Translations under genes and position numbers: made by a program
DNA from: Chionis minor
Lineage: Eukaryota > Chordata > Aves > Charadriiformes > Chionididae
Direction: 5' to 3'
NCBI GenBank assembly: GCA_013398295.1
Contig: VZSF01003226.1
Location: forward strand, 310,001-374,000
Length of the DNA: 64,000 nt
Notes under the pieces: model-generated
The model's input: only the letters and a program-made list of their open reading frames with translations
The model's database searches: none
What the model was told of the DNA's origin: nothing
In this document: positions 37,817-51,800 of the stretch, piece after piece
How positions within the stretch are numbered: position 1 is the first letter of the stretch
Layout: each line of letters begins with the position of its first letter

Positions 37817-40800
37817 GATTCATTATGTGCAATTCTGCATTTTGAAGACATAATAATTGGTTAAGTACCACCTTCTGCTACGGGGTAATGTTTGGAGCAC
37901 CACCCAGCTTTAGGGTTAATGTATCCCCCCATCTCTCAAGCCCTGACCGGTGTGAGGATCAACATCTTTGAACGTCTTTAATGAATCTTGCCTCACTTGG
38001 AAGCTTTGAGCATATAAAAAGAGGTGTTATTTATGAGAAAATTAACCAAAAAATCAGTTTGAGGAAATCAAGAAGTATATTGAAATGACAAGCAGAACGC
38101 TCACCCCAATAATTTTAGAAGTAGCTAGTTAATGCTGTTCTTCATTCATCAGTATAAACACCCAATTACCAGCTGTGTTTTTACTTGGTCTCTCTTCTTT
38201 CTTCTTACAATAAAGCCCGTGTCTCATATTGGAGATGCATACTACATATATATATATATATACACACCATTCCATCCTCACCTTAACAGCCCTGCTGGAT
38301 TTCAGCACACTCAGGATTTTGCCCCAGGATGTGTTTGTACATCTGTGTATGTGGCAGAAGGCATAGGGAAGGGATTATTTTTCACTCTTGACAGCATTCA
38401 GGATTTGAGCACCGATGTCAGGCACACCAAATCTCCTCGCCAAAGTGAAACTCTAAAGCAGCAGTGGCATGGCAGAGACTGTCTCAAATACATGCTTTGA
38501 GGATATCACTGAAGTCATGCAATAAAAGGTGCTAAACAAAAAGGAACTGTACTTTCTCTGATTAGTCCAACCAGAGATCAGAAAAACCCAGCTACATTCA
38601 ACAAGAGACTTTAATCACTAACCTTTTAGTCACCCCTGTCTTTTACACACATCAAAAAATGAAACAGCACGAAACACAGGCTTACTTGCAGTTCTTGTTA
38701 TTACGCTTCTTAAATAGGTAATGGGGTTTAGGGGAGAATAAGGGAGAATGAGATGTGAGAAAGGTGAAATGGGATTTGAACATGAGAGGATGTTTTGTGC
38801 GTGCAGCCGGGCTAATCCAGATCTCCAGCAAGTCTCTAATTCACAGGCCACTGGGACAACATCGACTCCACAGGCTTTGCAGTTCACAACCTGAATGCCT
38901 AAATTACATTCAGAATTTTCTGAAATTTGAATCAGTTCAGTCCAGAAAAATGTTACACGGCAGTAAGCACTATCAATTCTTTTCTGCCCGCACTTACTCT
39001 TTGTTCCAGTAGACTTCATCTGATTTAAAATTTATGCTTTATTTCTTAAGGGAAAAGACTGCTGAGATTTCAACCCCGTTGTGATTTTGTAATGCCAAAG
39101 AATTCCTGGATTATGCCAACTCCTGTTCTACTTTGCTAACCATTACCTTAGTGCACAGGGAATAGGAAATTAAAATAATTGTAAGTTTTCCTTGTTCAGC
39201 CTGCACAAAGCATTAGAAAATATCCTTCTGAAAAAAGAAAATGTAACAGGGGTTATTCACTGTTTTTATAGTATTCCTGGAAAACAAGTACTCATAGTTT
39301 TTCAATAAGGTTTTTAATCTGGAAGTGAGCATATGGTCTATTTGCAGGCATAAACAAAAGAAACACACACGCACAAAACCTGATCAAACAATATAGTCAA
39401 CCCACATGGCACCCCGCGCTAACTGAAGACATCCCCAGATAGGCCTGCATGGTTTTCCAGGGAGAACTCACAGTGTAAATGGTAACTGGGCCAAGAAACT
39501 GTCTTGACAGCCCTAATTCCATCTCCAGATAAAAATCAATTGCTGTAGCAATCCAAAGGGATCCAATTTTGCCCAGATTGCAATACACCAGGCAAGCATT
39601 GCATCCAAGGATTTGTCTCCCCTGATAGCCAGAACACGTTCCAAGGATCTTTCCGAAGGATGGAGCATAAAAGCTGTCTGACTAATCTCAATAGCATCTA
39701 CTGCTGGGGAAGCCGTTGGTCCAGAATAATCCACGGTAAACCCTGGCACATGGATCAAGTCGCCGCAAGGTGCCAACCTCCACAGCAGTTCTGCTCCGCA
39801 GCATCCCTCCAAACGGGTTCTTGCAAATTTTGAGGAACACGCTGCTCTTTCCTCCATAACTCTGCACGCTCCCAGCCTATTTGTGTGCTTTTGAAGTGCA
39901 TATATTGCCTTCTGAAGGCTGTGATTATTAAACGCTGGTGTTTGCTACTATTTTTCTCTCCTGAGGATGGGTGAGAAATAGAAATTAAATCGCTATATTA
40001 ACACAGAATCAGGAGAAGGAAGTTACAGCGGGTTCCCCAAAAGAGAGATGATTCATATATTTCATAAAAATTGTACCATAAGTGTAAGCTATCATTCGCA
40101 GATAACATTATTGTTGTAGGCATTGTTGCATGTAAGTACTTCATTTATCTAAATTGAAGCTTTCCACTTCTGCTCACTCTGCAGGTCTCAGCCCTGCTAT
40201 GACGGAGCTACTGTAGCAATGTATTATAGTGTCAAACCAACTCACATTTTATATTTTTAACTAAAGAAGGTCAAAATAACAAAACACGACCAAGGAAGGA
40301 ATACCTGCTATCATCTGTAGCTACACTTCAGCAGTAGCTTAATCCCTCTGCTTTTTTGAGGATGGTTCCAGAGTACCTGCAGAAGTGGAAGGTGATATTA
40401 TGGAAGGTAAGTTGTGATTTTAAGAATCTCTATTTTCAGATGTCTATGCTGATATCTTTTACACAGGACTGACATTCATAAAAAAAGTATTCAGGATTTC
40501 TGTCAAAAGGGGCAGTTCAGGTCTCTCGCATTTGTGAAGGTGGTTCTTACTTTTTCATAGATGGAAACTGTAATGTCAACCTGCTTCAGCCCCAGGGTTG
40601 AGTCTGTATCACTGCCAAGCACAGACAAGTAGTAGGAGCATGGAGGTCAATCATCTCACAGTTCCAACCCTAATGCCAGCCAGGCAAGCTAAAACTAGAT
40701 CCAGGAATATGGAAACCGAACATACTTTTAGTAAACAACCCTGGACCCAAAACTATTCTGCAACTGTAAGAAGTCACCTATTTGCTTATTCTGTGAGTAG

Positions 40801-40994
40801 GAGGGAATCTGCTGGGAGACTGACATGATGCAAGTCGTAAAATGCTCATTGTCACAAACCTGAGCTGACTCTGCTGGCAGCCTTTCACATTTAATATTTC
40901 CAGCTGTAATTAATGAGCCATTTTTCATTGTTCTTGCTTGGGGAAGCCAGTCACTGCAACCAGCATAACGTGCCTGTCCTCCAGAAATGAGTTT
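37817..40994. other. Gene-free stretch
   Basis: No recognised gene. A TA microsatellite is listed at 38245-38267. Frames at 38132-38500 and 39513-39857 have no recognisable product. Confidence 0.55.
38245..38267. repeat. (TA)n microsatellite with CA end
   Basis: About nine uninterrupted TA units, ending in ACACAC. This is a length-variable site and a potential polymorphic marker. Confidence 0.9.
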
Positions 40995-41319
40995 CACAGA
41001 ATCACAGAAAGTTAAGGGTTGGAAGGGACCTCTAGAGATCAGCTGGTCCAACCCCCCTGCCAGAGCAGGTCCACCTACAGCAGGTTGCACAGGATGGCGT
41101 CCAGGTGGATTTTGAATGTCTCTAGTGTCAGAAACTCCACCGCCTCTCTGGGCAGTCTGTTCCAGTGCTCTGCCACCCTCAAAGTCACAAAGTTCCTCCT
41201 CATGTTCAGATGGAACTTCCTATATTCGAGTTTGTACCCATTGCCTCTTGTCCTATCACTGGGCACCACTGAAAAAAGACTGGCCCCCTCCTCCTGGCAC
41301 CCTCCCTTTAAGTATTTGG
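40995..41319 (-). mobile_element. CR1 LINE, 5'-truncated, minus orientation
   Basis: The plus strand begins 'cacagaatcacagaaagtt' and continues through 'ggttggaagggacctctagagatcagctggtccaac' (41016-41051), 'aggtccacctacagcaggttgcacaggatgg' and 'ctctctgggcagtctgttccag' to 'ccctccctttaagtatttg'. These are the CR1 3' untranslated region and ORF2 end in order. Read in reverse, a frame across 41075-41386 gives CR1 blocks such as [20 protein letters not shown] and [11 protein letters not shown]. The 5' truncation point coincides with a T/G-rich tract. Confidence 0.95.
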
Positions 41320-41376
41320 GGGCTTTTTTTGGTTGGGGCTTTTTTTGTTTTGGTTTTGGTTTTCTGGGTTTTTTTT
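41320..41376. repeat. T/G-rich low-complexity tract at the truncated CR1 end
   Basis: Runs of seven to eight T separated by G, GG or GGGG, built from TTTTGG-like units. It starts where the CR1 similarity stops. A similar tract occurs 450 bp further on. Confidence 0.75.
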
Positions 41377-44300
41377 GCTTTCCCATAGGCGCTTGGAGGA
41401 TTGTGTGCCTCTTCCAGCACCACTATATTTTGGTAGCGTAAGTCTGAGTTTCCTCAACTCCTCCCAAGGTGTAAAGGCAAAACTAAGATTCTACAACTGC
41501 CAGTATAAGAATTGGCTGGAAGTTTTCTGCTTTTGTGTTCTCACTTTCACAACTCCACCGACAGTGACAACTGCTGGAGCTTTCATATTGCCAAAAGTTC
41601 GATTTTCTCCCCACTACTGCATTCAATTCAGCCCTGCCCTCTGATCCAGCTGTAAGAAGACCCATGAGCAGGATGCATTAGACCACTGGAGCTGCACTGC
41701 CATAATGGAAAAGTGGGAGGTGACCAGAACACGTATGCCAGCCACAGGCTGGCTGAAATAAAATGAGTTTAGGTTTTGTTGTTTTATTGTTTGGGATTGG
41801 GTGGGGGGTTTTTTGTTGTTTTTGTCTTTTTGCTTGGGATGAAAAGAGAATTTTTATCAGTCTCTGTAAGTTGTAGAACAAAAACACACCCCAAATAAAT
41901 TCCAAATCCACCAACATAAAACCTTAATTTCTTGGTTAGTTAAGAATTTAATTGTAGAGCGTGGATTTTGGAAATTTGGAAAAGAATCAAGCAAAGACTA
42001 CAAAGCAAAACCAAAAAAATCTACCCTCATCCCCTAGAAACCAGAAGTAGTATCTTAATTTAATGATGAAGTAGCTTTTTAGCCTTTATTTTCTGGTTGT
42101 GTCTTCTCTGAGGTAGAGGAAATGCAGAAATATAAAGTAGAATGACAACAAGATGCGAAAGGCATAGGCAGTTATGTAAATACGTCTAAAACAAAGAGCT
42201 TCACTTGCCTTGAGACATGTCAGAGTGCATACATTAACTTAATTTCACTTACAAATAAAACTGTCTTTCTTGCAGCTAAGTTAAACTTAAGCCAACGCTT
42301 CATTTCACTTTGCTTAAAGGCGAGGATGCCAAGACAATATTCCAAGCAGCAAATGTATAAGCCCAGAGATCTCAAGACAGGAGTATTGCTTCGGAATCTC
42401 TCCAGAGCACCTTACAAAAACACCACATTCAGTGTAGTACTGAGCCTTTTTGCAGGGGGAGGAAGGGCACTGTTTAACCCTACTTAAAGAAAGGGCGAAG
42501 CAGGCGCTGAATAGCTGCTCTCTCTTTCTCTCCGAGTTGTAGGTTTTATTTGTTCTGAGACTTTTCACTGAACAGGCCAATAGGTTCCCATTTTCAAATC
42601 AATTTTTTCTTGCCTTGAACATCTTGTGCTGATAAAGCACTTTTAATTATGACTTTGAGTTGATTTTTTTGTCCTCCATTTATTATTATCACTGAGTAGA
42701 ACTCTCTAACTGCCATTATGGCAACATTGTTCCCACAGCATTCTTTGGAATAAAAAAATTATTGGAAAGTTGTTACTTCAGCAATGATGACCCTTTCTGA
42801 TCGTCCCCTACATTCAGCAGTATTTCGAAAATCAAACATTTAAAGATCAAGCCTGCCAGTGCCAGCCTGCTGGTTCATCTAGCCAATCTTTTGTAACTCA
42901 CTCTAATAAGGCAATATTTACGATACTTGCATGCAACTGCAGAGTTCCAGCTGGAGTGTCATTGAAGGAAGCACAGAGAGTGATTCCTGCTACATTTAAA
43001 TCACTGACAAAGTTGGACTGCTTATCCTTCACAAGCTTTGGACTTGTCTTACATCAAAAGCAACCAAGCAAACCCCCCAGCACACTAAATGGTATTTATG
43101 TCATTATTTTTGGAACATTTCTGAGGTGGCATTCTAGATAGGTCTGCCTTACGTAGCCGAGTCGCTCAACGTATTTGTGATACTGAGCAAGCATTATAAG
43201 CCCCAAATTTAGCACCTGACACTGAAAACAAAGCTTGAAAAGACTTGAGCTTAGTAACAAATACCTTTTAATTTCCAAAGGTAAAATTACTTGTCTTTCA
43301 CCTACCTGATACTTCTTGGAGACCTCGCCTTAAGAGTTCAGAACCAGAAATATCAAACCACCATCGCTCAGGATGTTTCAGCAGGGCTGGAGATCATCTA
43401 GCAGTTAAAACAGATTGTCTGAAATTTCTAGACCAAAGAGAAATGTTTTTCTGAACCTGAGTTTTCAGACACTGACACAGCATGAAACCTTTTGAAAATT
43501 TTCCTCTCAATCCCAGCCATCACCCATAGAAAGGGCAAAGCCATCATCGTCTGATGGCATTTTTGTAGCGGGATGAATTACCATTCCTCACCCCAGCTGA
43601 CTCCATGCTTGCTCTTAGTTCTCAGCGGGCATGAGGTAAGAAATGGTAAGTTGTGTTTCAGTGAATGAGGCTTAACAAGAGAAAGTGGAAGACCAATAAT
43701 TTATAGAGCAGAAAATGGTGGTAATTAACAGGCACGATAATTATCACCATCTAGCTATTTTGACAAGACATCTGGAACTGCGCTTAATCCAAAAGAGAAA
43801 AGCTAAGAGTATGCTGTAAAGCCTTCAGTGCTGCTGGAACTCGACAAAGAAGCTGAAGGAGGACAGACCACATTCTCATCTTACATTTTCTTCTGCCAAC
43901 GTTTCCCTTCTACACACTTTGCAAGAACTTCTGGCAAGATATTCAGAAAAGGAGACAATTTTTCTGAAAAAAAGAGGAGCATAAGCTTCTATGTCAGGGT
44001 GCTTACAGTTGTAACTCTAAAAATATAGACAGCTTTTACACCGAGATCAATATAGATAGTGATGCACTTAGATTGAAAGACAGCGATTTCATAAAAAACA
44101 GAAAGCCCTACAACTACTGGATCACCTTGTTATGGTAAAATGATAGTATTGGCATGAATGCATCACTTAAAAACAATGCAATACATCTCTGAAGACTATA
44201 GATTTACTCCGATTTACTATGAGTTCACTGCTCACTACCCCCAACTGCTATTTTTAAGTAGCAGCCAAAATATTGAGAAAGCATGAAATACATTTTCAGT

Positions 44301-45790
44301 TCCAGTACAATAATTGAATTCTTCTAGGGTTTGCTTAATTATGCCATACAGTTAACCCCCAAGTCAATGATTTAAAACTTTGGTTAAATAGATGAGAAAA
44401 GCCTGCCATTTCATTTGAAATAAATAAGATTTTTTTCATAGTAAGCATTTGAATTTTTTTTTTTCATGTTGGAAAACTCCTATATGTTATGAAATTATGT
44501 TGCCCTGCCAAGTTAAGATGCTTTAATTAAATTTAAAGCAGACAGACTCACTACAATTGCCAGAGAAAAACAAAGTATGAAAAATGAATTTGCAATAAAG
44601 AAATCTTTCTTGAACCATTTTATCAAACCGGTGATTTTGAAGTCTATTAACAGCTGAGGCCCAAAAAGCATGTGAAATCATTCAGGCTGACAGATCCAGA
44701 GGTCCTTTATCACTAGAGGTGAAACTATAATTTCGACAACAGTTAAGCCATTATAGTGAAAAACTGTACTGCCTATGGCTAGCCAGTGGTCAAACTCCTT
44801 CTGCAACATATTATAGGATTAAGCTATAGAATTATAGTTATTATGGAATTAAGTACATTTCAAAATGTACAACAAGACATTTATGAGAGGTTTGCAGAAA
44901 TAAGGTTCATCGTGCAGCAGCTCGTGCTATGCAGAAGTAAGCTGTGCTGAGCACATACACAAAGTCTATGTTCATGACCCGAATGATTTCACATGCTTTT
45001 TGGGCCTCAGCTGTTAACAGGCTTCAAAATCACTGGTTTGATAAAATGGCTCAAGAAAGGTTTCTTTACCGTAACCTCATTTTTTCATATTCAATCACTG
45101 CGATTAACTGGAAGTCTTATAGCAGGCATTTTCAGAAAACATATAAAAGGCTGATATGCGTAACATCTGTCCCAAAAAATGCAGTGTGCTGGCCCATGAG
45201 AAGGTCTGTGGGGCCACATCCATCCTACCAGCCCCACTCCTGTGTGCCTCTCCTGCAGCCTAGAGCCGTTCCGTCCCCACCATGGGGAGGGTTGGCAAGC
45301 ACGGGCATACATCCCGCAGACAGCACGGCACGGTCTGCACAGCATCCAGGAGACACGGATCAAGCCAGGGGTTTTGAGAAGGGACCGGGGCTGGGGGTGG
45401 GGAAAAGCATTTGTGCTGGAAAAGGTGACATCTTGGGAATGAGGGAACTTTCCATCCAACCCTACAGATATCCCATTGCTATGAAGAGAACAAGAAAGAG
45501 CAACATGGAAGTGTAGAGAGGTTTGCTGTCCTCACCCCCCTTCTGTTACTGCGTTACCTGAGTGACTTGCTGATTTTATCATCCCTTCCACACCATTATC
45601 TGCACTGTAAGTCAGAGACCCAAGGGTTAGATGCGTTAAGGGATTCCAGTTTTGCAGCAGCAAGCATTGCAGTGTGTGCCACCTTGGTGCCTGACTGCCC
45701 AGTGCCACCTCCGCCGGACCACCAGGCACTGCAACAGCCCAGGAGCTGAGACACCAAGTTTGCCGCGGGCAGAGCCAGGAGCAACGTAGA
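41377..45790. other. Gene-free stretch
   Basis: No recognised gene. A T/G-rich tract is listed at 41766-41838. An A+T-rich stretch around 42.6-42.8 kb has several TAAT/ATTA cores but no other signal. Confidence 0.55.
41766..41838. repeat. T/G-rich low-complexity tract
   Basis: Repeated TTTTGTTG- and TTTGG-like units, similar in composition to 41320-41376. No tandem period holds over its length. Confidence 0.7.
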
Positions 45791-45888
45791 CGTGGCGCTT
45801 CGGTTTAGTGGTAGACTTGGCAGTGCTGGGTTAATGGCTGGACTCGATGATCTTCAGGATCTTTTTCAACCTTAGCGATTCTATGATT
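45791..45888 (+). mobile_element. CR1 LINE 3' tail, plus orientation
   Basis: About 98 bp of CR1 3' untranslated end: 'cggtttagtggtagacttgg' (45801-45820), 'cagtgctgggttaatgg' (45821-45837), 'ctggactcgatgatcttcagg' and 'caaccttagcgattctatgatt' ending at 45888. It is the only clear CR1 copy in plus orientation here, and it is severely 5'-truncated. Only a few diagnostic positions have decayed. Confidence 0.93.
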
Positions 45889-48800
45889 AGCATCAGGTTG
45901 GGATTTCTAGCCCGGAGTCCTCTCCTTCATTGCAGCGGTACGTTGCACTGAGCCCTTTATAACGCAGGGAAAAGTCATTACCTGTGTGACAGGGAGGAAG
46001 GAGGCTTCCATCTTAACCAAGTTGTTTTGTGCAGACCTCACTTGCTATCTCACCCACCCTGCCACAGCTTTTACGGTCAGGATGTTTCCCCTCCCTTCCC
46101 GTTGCAGTCATATTCCTGGGCAAAAAAGTAATTAAAGATGCAGTGGACAAAAGAGAAGAAGTCTAATTCCTCAACTGGTGACTTGGACACTTGATCAGAA
46201 GTGTAGAGGCTTGGTTTCTAGCTGCTGCTCTGACTGCTGTCTATAAGTGTGCACAGAAATAAAACATTAAGTACTCAGTGAATATTAGTAAGAAAAATCT
46301 GTGCATCTAAAGCATTAGCTGAGAGGGTGGGAAATAAGGATCAAAATCTGGGGTTTAAGGTGTTAAATTACTCATTCCCTTTTATGGGACCTCAGTCCCT
46401 TATGATTTTAGGCCAAAAATTAATATGACAGGAATTGTAAACTTGAACCACAGGCTCTCCAGAGTGAGCCACCAGACTTGCCTTCCCCAGGAGCTGCTCT
46501 CACTGCCCTGCAGATAACAGTGATTTATATGCAAAGATGTATTCATTCTTAGAACAATACTGCTTTGACTATTTGTCAGTTACAACAAAAATAAACCCTT
46601 CCTAATTAACTATCCAACCTCACATGTAAACTATAGTGGTTGCCCATAACCTTACACACTACCTTGCAGTAATGTGCACACCCTTACCCAGTGAGGTCTT
46701 GGTGGGATGACAATAACCTTAGACCATAAGCAGCTTAATTTTGCAGCCTGCTTTCCTCTGTATTCCCACTAAAATATTTTTCAATTTTTCAGGGATCCAT
46801 GAAAATAGAAGCACATAAAACTTTGCCAAGACATGTAAAAAAAATTCATATTATTGTCAGTATGGGAAACAAAGATTTACAGAAAAGCAAATAGAAAAAT
46901 AACATCTGAATCACTGCCTCAGTTTTTCCACCACTTTTTTGGATTTGGTCAGCATCTGCAGGGACACCAGGGTTTTGCCTAAGCCTCATCTCTTCCTGTC
47001 CCTGCAGCCAAGTTATGTCTGTCTTTCTCTGATAATCAAAGAAAGGCTGCTTGTAAAAAAAGCTTTTTCCTTCTATAAGTACTGGCGCTCTTCTTCAGGC
47101 AATGTCCTTCACGAGCCAGAAATCAGTTTGGTCGTCTCTTTCTTGACTACCTGCTCATCTGGCAGAGTATTATTTGCTTGTCCTTTACCCAAGGATAATA
47201 AACTCATACAGTGTTGTAGCCCTCTGCTAAATACAACAGCTTTTCCAACCTGCCTTAGGTGTGCCAAATCAAAACATCATGGTATATTGTAGATATGGAG
47301 GCAAACAACACACACAGTTAGACAAAGATACATTTAGCCACGTATCAACCTGCCACATCACCAAGGGACGCAAAGTCAACAAATTTCACAGGCACACTGA
47401 TTTTGTTAAAGCTTTTGGTAAAGGGAGAGTCTCCCACCATTCGCAAAACAAAACGCCAGCCAAACCTTATTCTTTTAAAACACAGGCACTGACAAAAGTG
47501 GGACCAACAGATTCAAAACGTTTTGCTTTCTTTCCAACAGATTGAAAACAAAATCCTGAAGCCTCTCTGCGGTGAAACAAAATGGTTACGGATGCCTCTC
47601 CCTCAGGCACGGAGTGCGCGAGACCCAAGACTGCTGTTAAAAAACAATTTCAACTATTTGCCCCCAGTTACACAGCGTGAGGGGTGGTTATATAAGATTG
47701 TCCATGTCTCCTGATGAAATGGGTGTCCATGGGCTTCAGCGAACACATTTGCGTTTTTAGCCTTCTCCTAATCCACAAAAGAACCTTACATGTATGAAGG
47801 TTGCCTGTTGTCCTTGAATGCTTCTTTTCCTCTAAACTCTCTAGTTTATTTGCTGGCTTATCTGTTGTCTCTGCTTTCTTTGCAGCCTCTTGATGCCATC
47901 TGTGAATTTGATTGATGTGGAAGTTTTCTTCTGTTACTATTTTAGGTCATTTAGAGAAGTGAGTATTAGGCTCAACACTAATACCCAGTGAGCTCCACTT
48001 GACTATTTACCACTCATAATTCCTTTGGTTTCTGATTGTTCAGCCAGTTTTCTATTAAAACGTGTGTTTTTTATTGTGTATGAAACCCCTGTGTTTTTTT
48101 AAAGAAATTGTTTAAATTGCATTCCCTTCGTGGAATGCCTCAAATTTTTGCAGATACTTTTTTTCCTTTATCTACTGAAAGTACAGAGGAATCCAAGAAA
48201 GGAACCGAGTTTGTTTGGCTTCTCTTCAACCCGTGTGGCCTGCAGCATATCTAGTTACACTCATATATGACTTCTTACCCAATGATTACTTTTGCACTTA
48301 CTGTACTGTAAAGGCAGTATATATATTGTACACTTCTATATATAACATACTTCTACACACAACATACTTCTGTGCACATTGTATGGAAGTTGGGATATAT
48401 AGGACTTGGCCACAGCATAACAAAATTTTGCTTTTGACTCATGATGATAGTTGCTTATTCTTGCATATTTGAAGATACATACGGTCAGGATTTTTGCTAT
48501 CAGAGCAGGACCTGGAATTCCTATTCCTTATCTCTTCTTCTTCCTCCAGGTAAGATGGAAAGAGAACCAGCTCAATATTTATATGTTTCCTTATATGCTT
48601 TCTTGATGTAAAATTTCAGATGTGAGGGGTAACTTCTTGTTCTTTCTAGGATAAAAGCATATTCTTTAACGTTTCTAGTCAAACTTAAAGCATTAATTAA
48701 CCAACTAAACACCACATAAAGAAGTCTAATGCTGCTCACATACATCTTTCTCCTCTAGAATAACGCGCTCTTAAAACAGCACGGTTTCCCCCATGAAGCT

Positions 48801-51800
48801 GAGCATAGAAAATGCTTGATCTCCACATTAACAGGACCCTTTTGTGCTGTTCATATCATTTTGTGCCTTGTCCAGTGCCACTATGAGATGGCTACAGAAA
48901 CCGCTCCACTCTGACTAGCTGGTGACCAGTGCTAACCCACATTCAGGGCTGGACAGTCTGCACATCTCCCTGTCCTTACAGGCAGCCGTACTTAACATTT
49001 TCAAGTTATTTACCAGAGGCAAAGGTGCTGACTTCACTTTTCTCTAGTGCATTTCAGCTAAAGCACAATAAATGTTACAAGATGACTGGAAAAATACCTA
49101 ACATAACCCCGCATTCAAGGAAATGGTGTTGTCAAACGAGGGGAGAGAAAAGTTTTTTTAAAATATTTTGACTGATTTGCCTCTTATGCTTTCATGTCTG
49201 CCACTCATAGCTCCACAAGACTTGTCAAATTCATTTTTCTACAAGGAAGATGTGAATTTTCTTCCTGTTTTGCTCCAAGATGAAATCAAGGAAGAGGGAG
49301 GTGTCCACAGGAGTCCTGTAATCTTTCCATACACTAAATATTTTTCCCCTCTGTGCTTGGACAACATAATCAAGAAGTCCTCATTTAGAGTTTGAATCTT
49401 TAATTATGGTTTTCCTAATAAAATCCTCTCCGGTTTGATGGACCTCATGTTAGTTCTCCTCGAGTGAACCCCAAACTGATTACTTGACAGGGAGCATTAT
49501 CTAATTAATTATTTAGAGAAACAACTACTAAATTACACATAGAGATTGAGCAGCATATGGTGAGCCAGTTTTAATCCTCTGCTCTAGAGTCTAAATCCCA
49601 GGTGGGGGACTACAGTCTTCTTCTAAATATTAATCTAATTGCACGTGTACTATCCCAGAAAATGAACTTATTGTCCATATGGATTTTTCATCATTTCATC
49701 CATAGTGACAGAGAAGCTTAAAGCCATCCCAGTCTAGAAAGCATGTGTAACACATCCACAAAATCCACTTGTTCACCATATTTCTGAGCAGTTCTTCAGC
49801 ATTTCTGGACGTTCTCAGCTCCATAATACTCACTCCCACCACCACCCCTGAAATGCCACCCTCAGCACTTGTCTGCTGGGGCACTCAGTGAGTGCCCTGC
49901 TCCTGATGAGTCTCCCTTGTACCTCTTCAATGCAAGAAACCTAATTTCTTAGCATTTCCTTTCATCAACGGAGACAGAATTAGGGTTTTGAGATTTGTTA
50001 GCTCTGATGACTACTCACAAGTCTGTTCAGAAGAGTAACTGAGCTAAGTTCACTCCAAAGACTCTATAGCTTCATCTGATCTCAAATAAAAGGGTCACTG
50101 TATCTTTTTTTTTTTTAAACATAGCCATAGGCTAAAATGGCTTCAACATTGTTTAGGGAGGGGGAAAAAAAAAAGCCAACAAGCATTACAGGGAAAATTT
50201 AAATTCTGCTCCAAAACGCAGTGCTATGTTTTTCAGCCCAAATGTCCATGAAAATGACAAAAGCAGTATCAAAGAGACTAGAATTTGTGCAGCCTCAAAC
50301 TTAAGGACGGAAATAAAGTCTTTAGAAAAACATATATTCAGAAATAACTCCTTTTATGACGCCCTTGCAGCCATCTTCATTAGAGCTTTGTGCACGGCCT
50401 GAAAACCAACCTACTACAAAACCCTGTGCCACACAAAACCCTGTGCTGCATCCAGCCTCTTAAATCCACATGGTGGCCCACAGATCAGCTGTCCTCAAAC
50501 CTTTTCATGGCACCGTATGCACCACACTCCCAACCTCATACACCAGCTATTCTCCCAAATCCAAAGACGGCCTCAGAGTAAGTCATCTCTGCTAGCCACC
50601 ACTCTGTAGGCACTTCCCTCCAAACCAGGCAGAGATGGGCACGGGCAGCCTCACAGCCAGGCAGTCTGTGTGCTGCTGCCCAACCCCAAGGTGTCACGGA
50701 CTACTTAAATCCCCACAGGTGGCTTCACTCCACATGGTACAAAAAGCATGGCTGCTTTCTCACTGATGCATTAGGCTATGTGAGAAGAACAGCAAAACCA
50801 AATCCAAGTTGCATCCTCTACTGGTTTTGCACCATAGACTCCCAAACAGAAAAGCAATGTGAGCATTTAAAAATCGTGATTGGTACGGCACCGGAGAAGA
50901 ACGCAGTCCTACAATGAAAAGGATGCTCGAGTTGGTGTTTGTTTCTCCCTAAGCAGCATTAGCTTTCTCGGTGCTTTAGCAAGAACTGCTGTAGCGTGTA
51001 CTGCGTAGAATCTCTGCTCCAGGATCTGAGAAAGGACAGGTTTCGCTGACTGGCTGCACTTGCCAGCATGACACCAGCAACCACAGTCTAAATGTTGCAG
51101 GAGAGGCAGGCAGAACCACAGTGTGATCCTACCTACTCCCTGCTTTTTGTTTGCCTGCTTTCAACTGCACGTTGTGTACACCTTAACCAGTTACTTGCTA
51201 GCTCTCTCCTCCACAGTTAACGGTTACTCTTCACACGTTCTGTGCAATTATTTTCTTCCATGCATTTATCTTTCCTTTTGTGTCCCAGCTTTCTGAATGC
51301 TCTTGTAATAATAACGAGGTGTATTTACACCTAATCTCTGCTGTGCTTGGAGCAAGAGTGGTTTATATTTACAAAAAAATCCCCTAAATGAAGGGGAGCA
51401 AAACCATTAAGTAAATGCTCTAGAATGCCCCAAATCAGTTTGAAGTTATACAGATAGTACAGGAAGGGATCATCTTAGCTAAATGTATGCACACGCATCT
51501 GTGTCAAGCTCTCAACTCCAGGTTCTCTCTCTCAGCAGCAACAGCCTGGGCTATACAGCCACTTCAGGGCAAGGTCAGTCACACCCTGGAAGTATTTCTT
51601 CTGTCCAGAACTACAGAAGAAGTACAGATGTGGACATCTCGGCTGCCATACTCTATTATTTGTTGGGCTGAATCCTACCCTACCTGCTCGAGCACGAGAA
51701 AGAACAAGTTTTTGGGGTTTTTTTGTTCTTTACCAGAAAAACCCACAAGTTCAGTGTGACGGTGACCCGCTCAGAAAGCTCACAATCTGCACCCAGTAGT

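Noticed and set aside
46140..46330. Phrase resembling a SINE core around 46200-46240
   Set aside because: Only one short block resembles MIR-type sequence, and the order of landmarks could not be followed.
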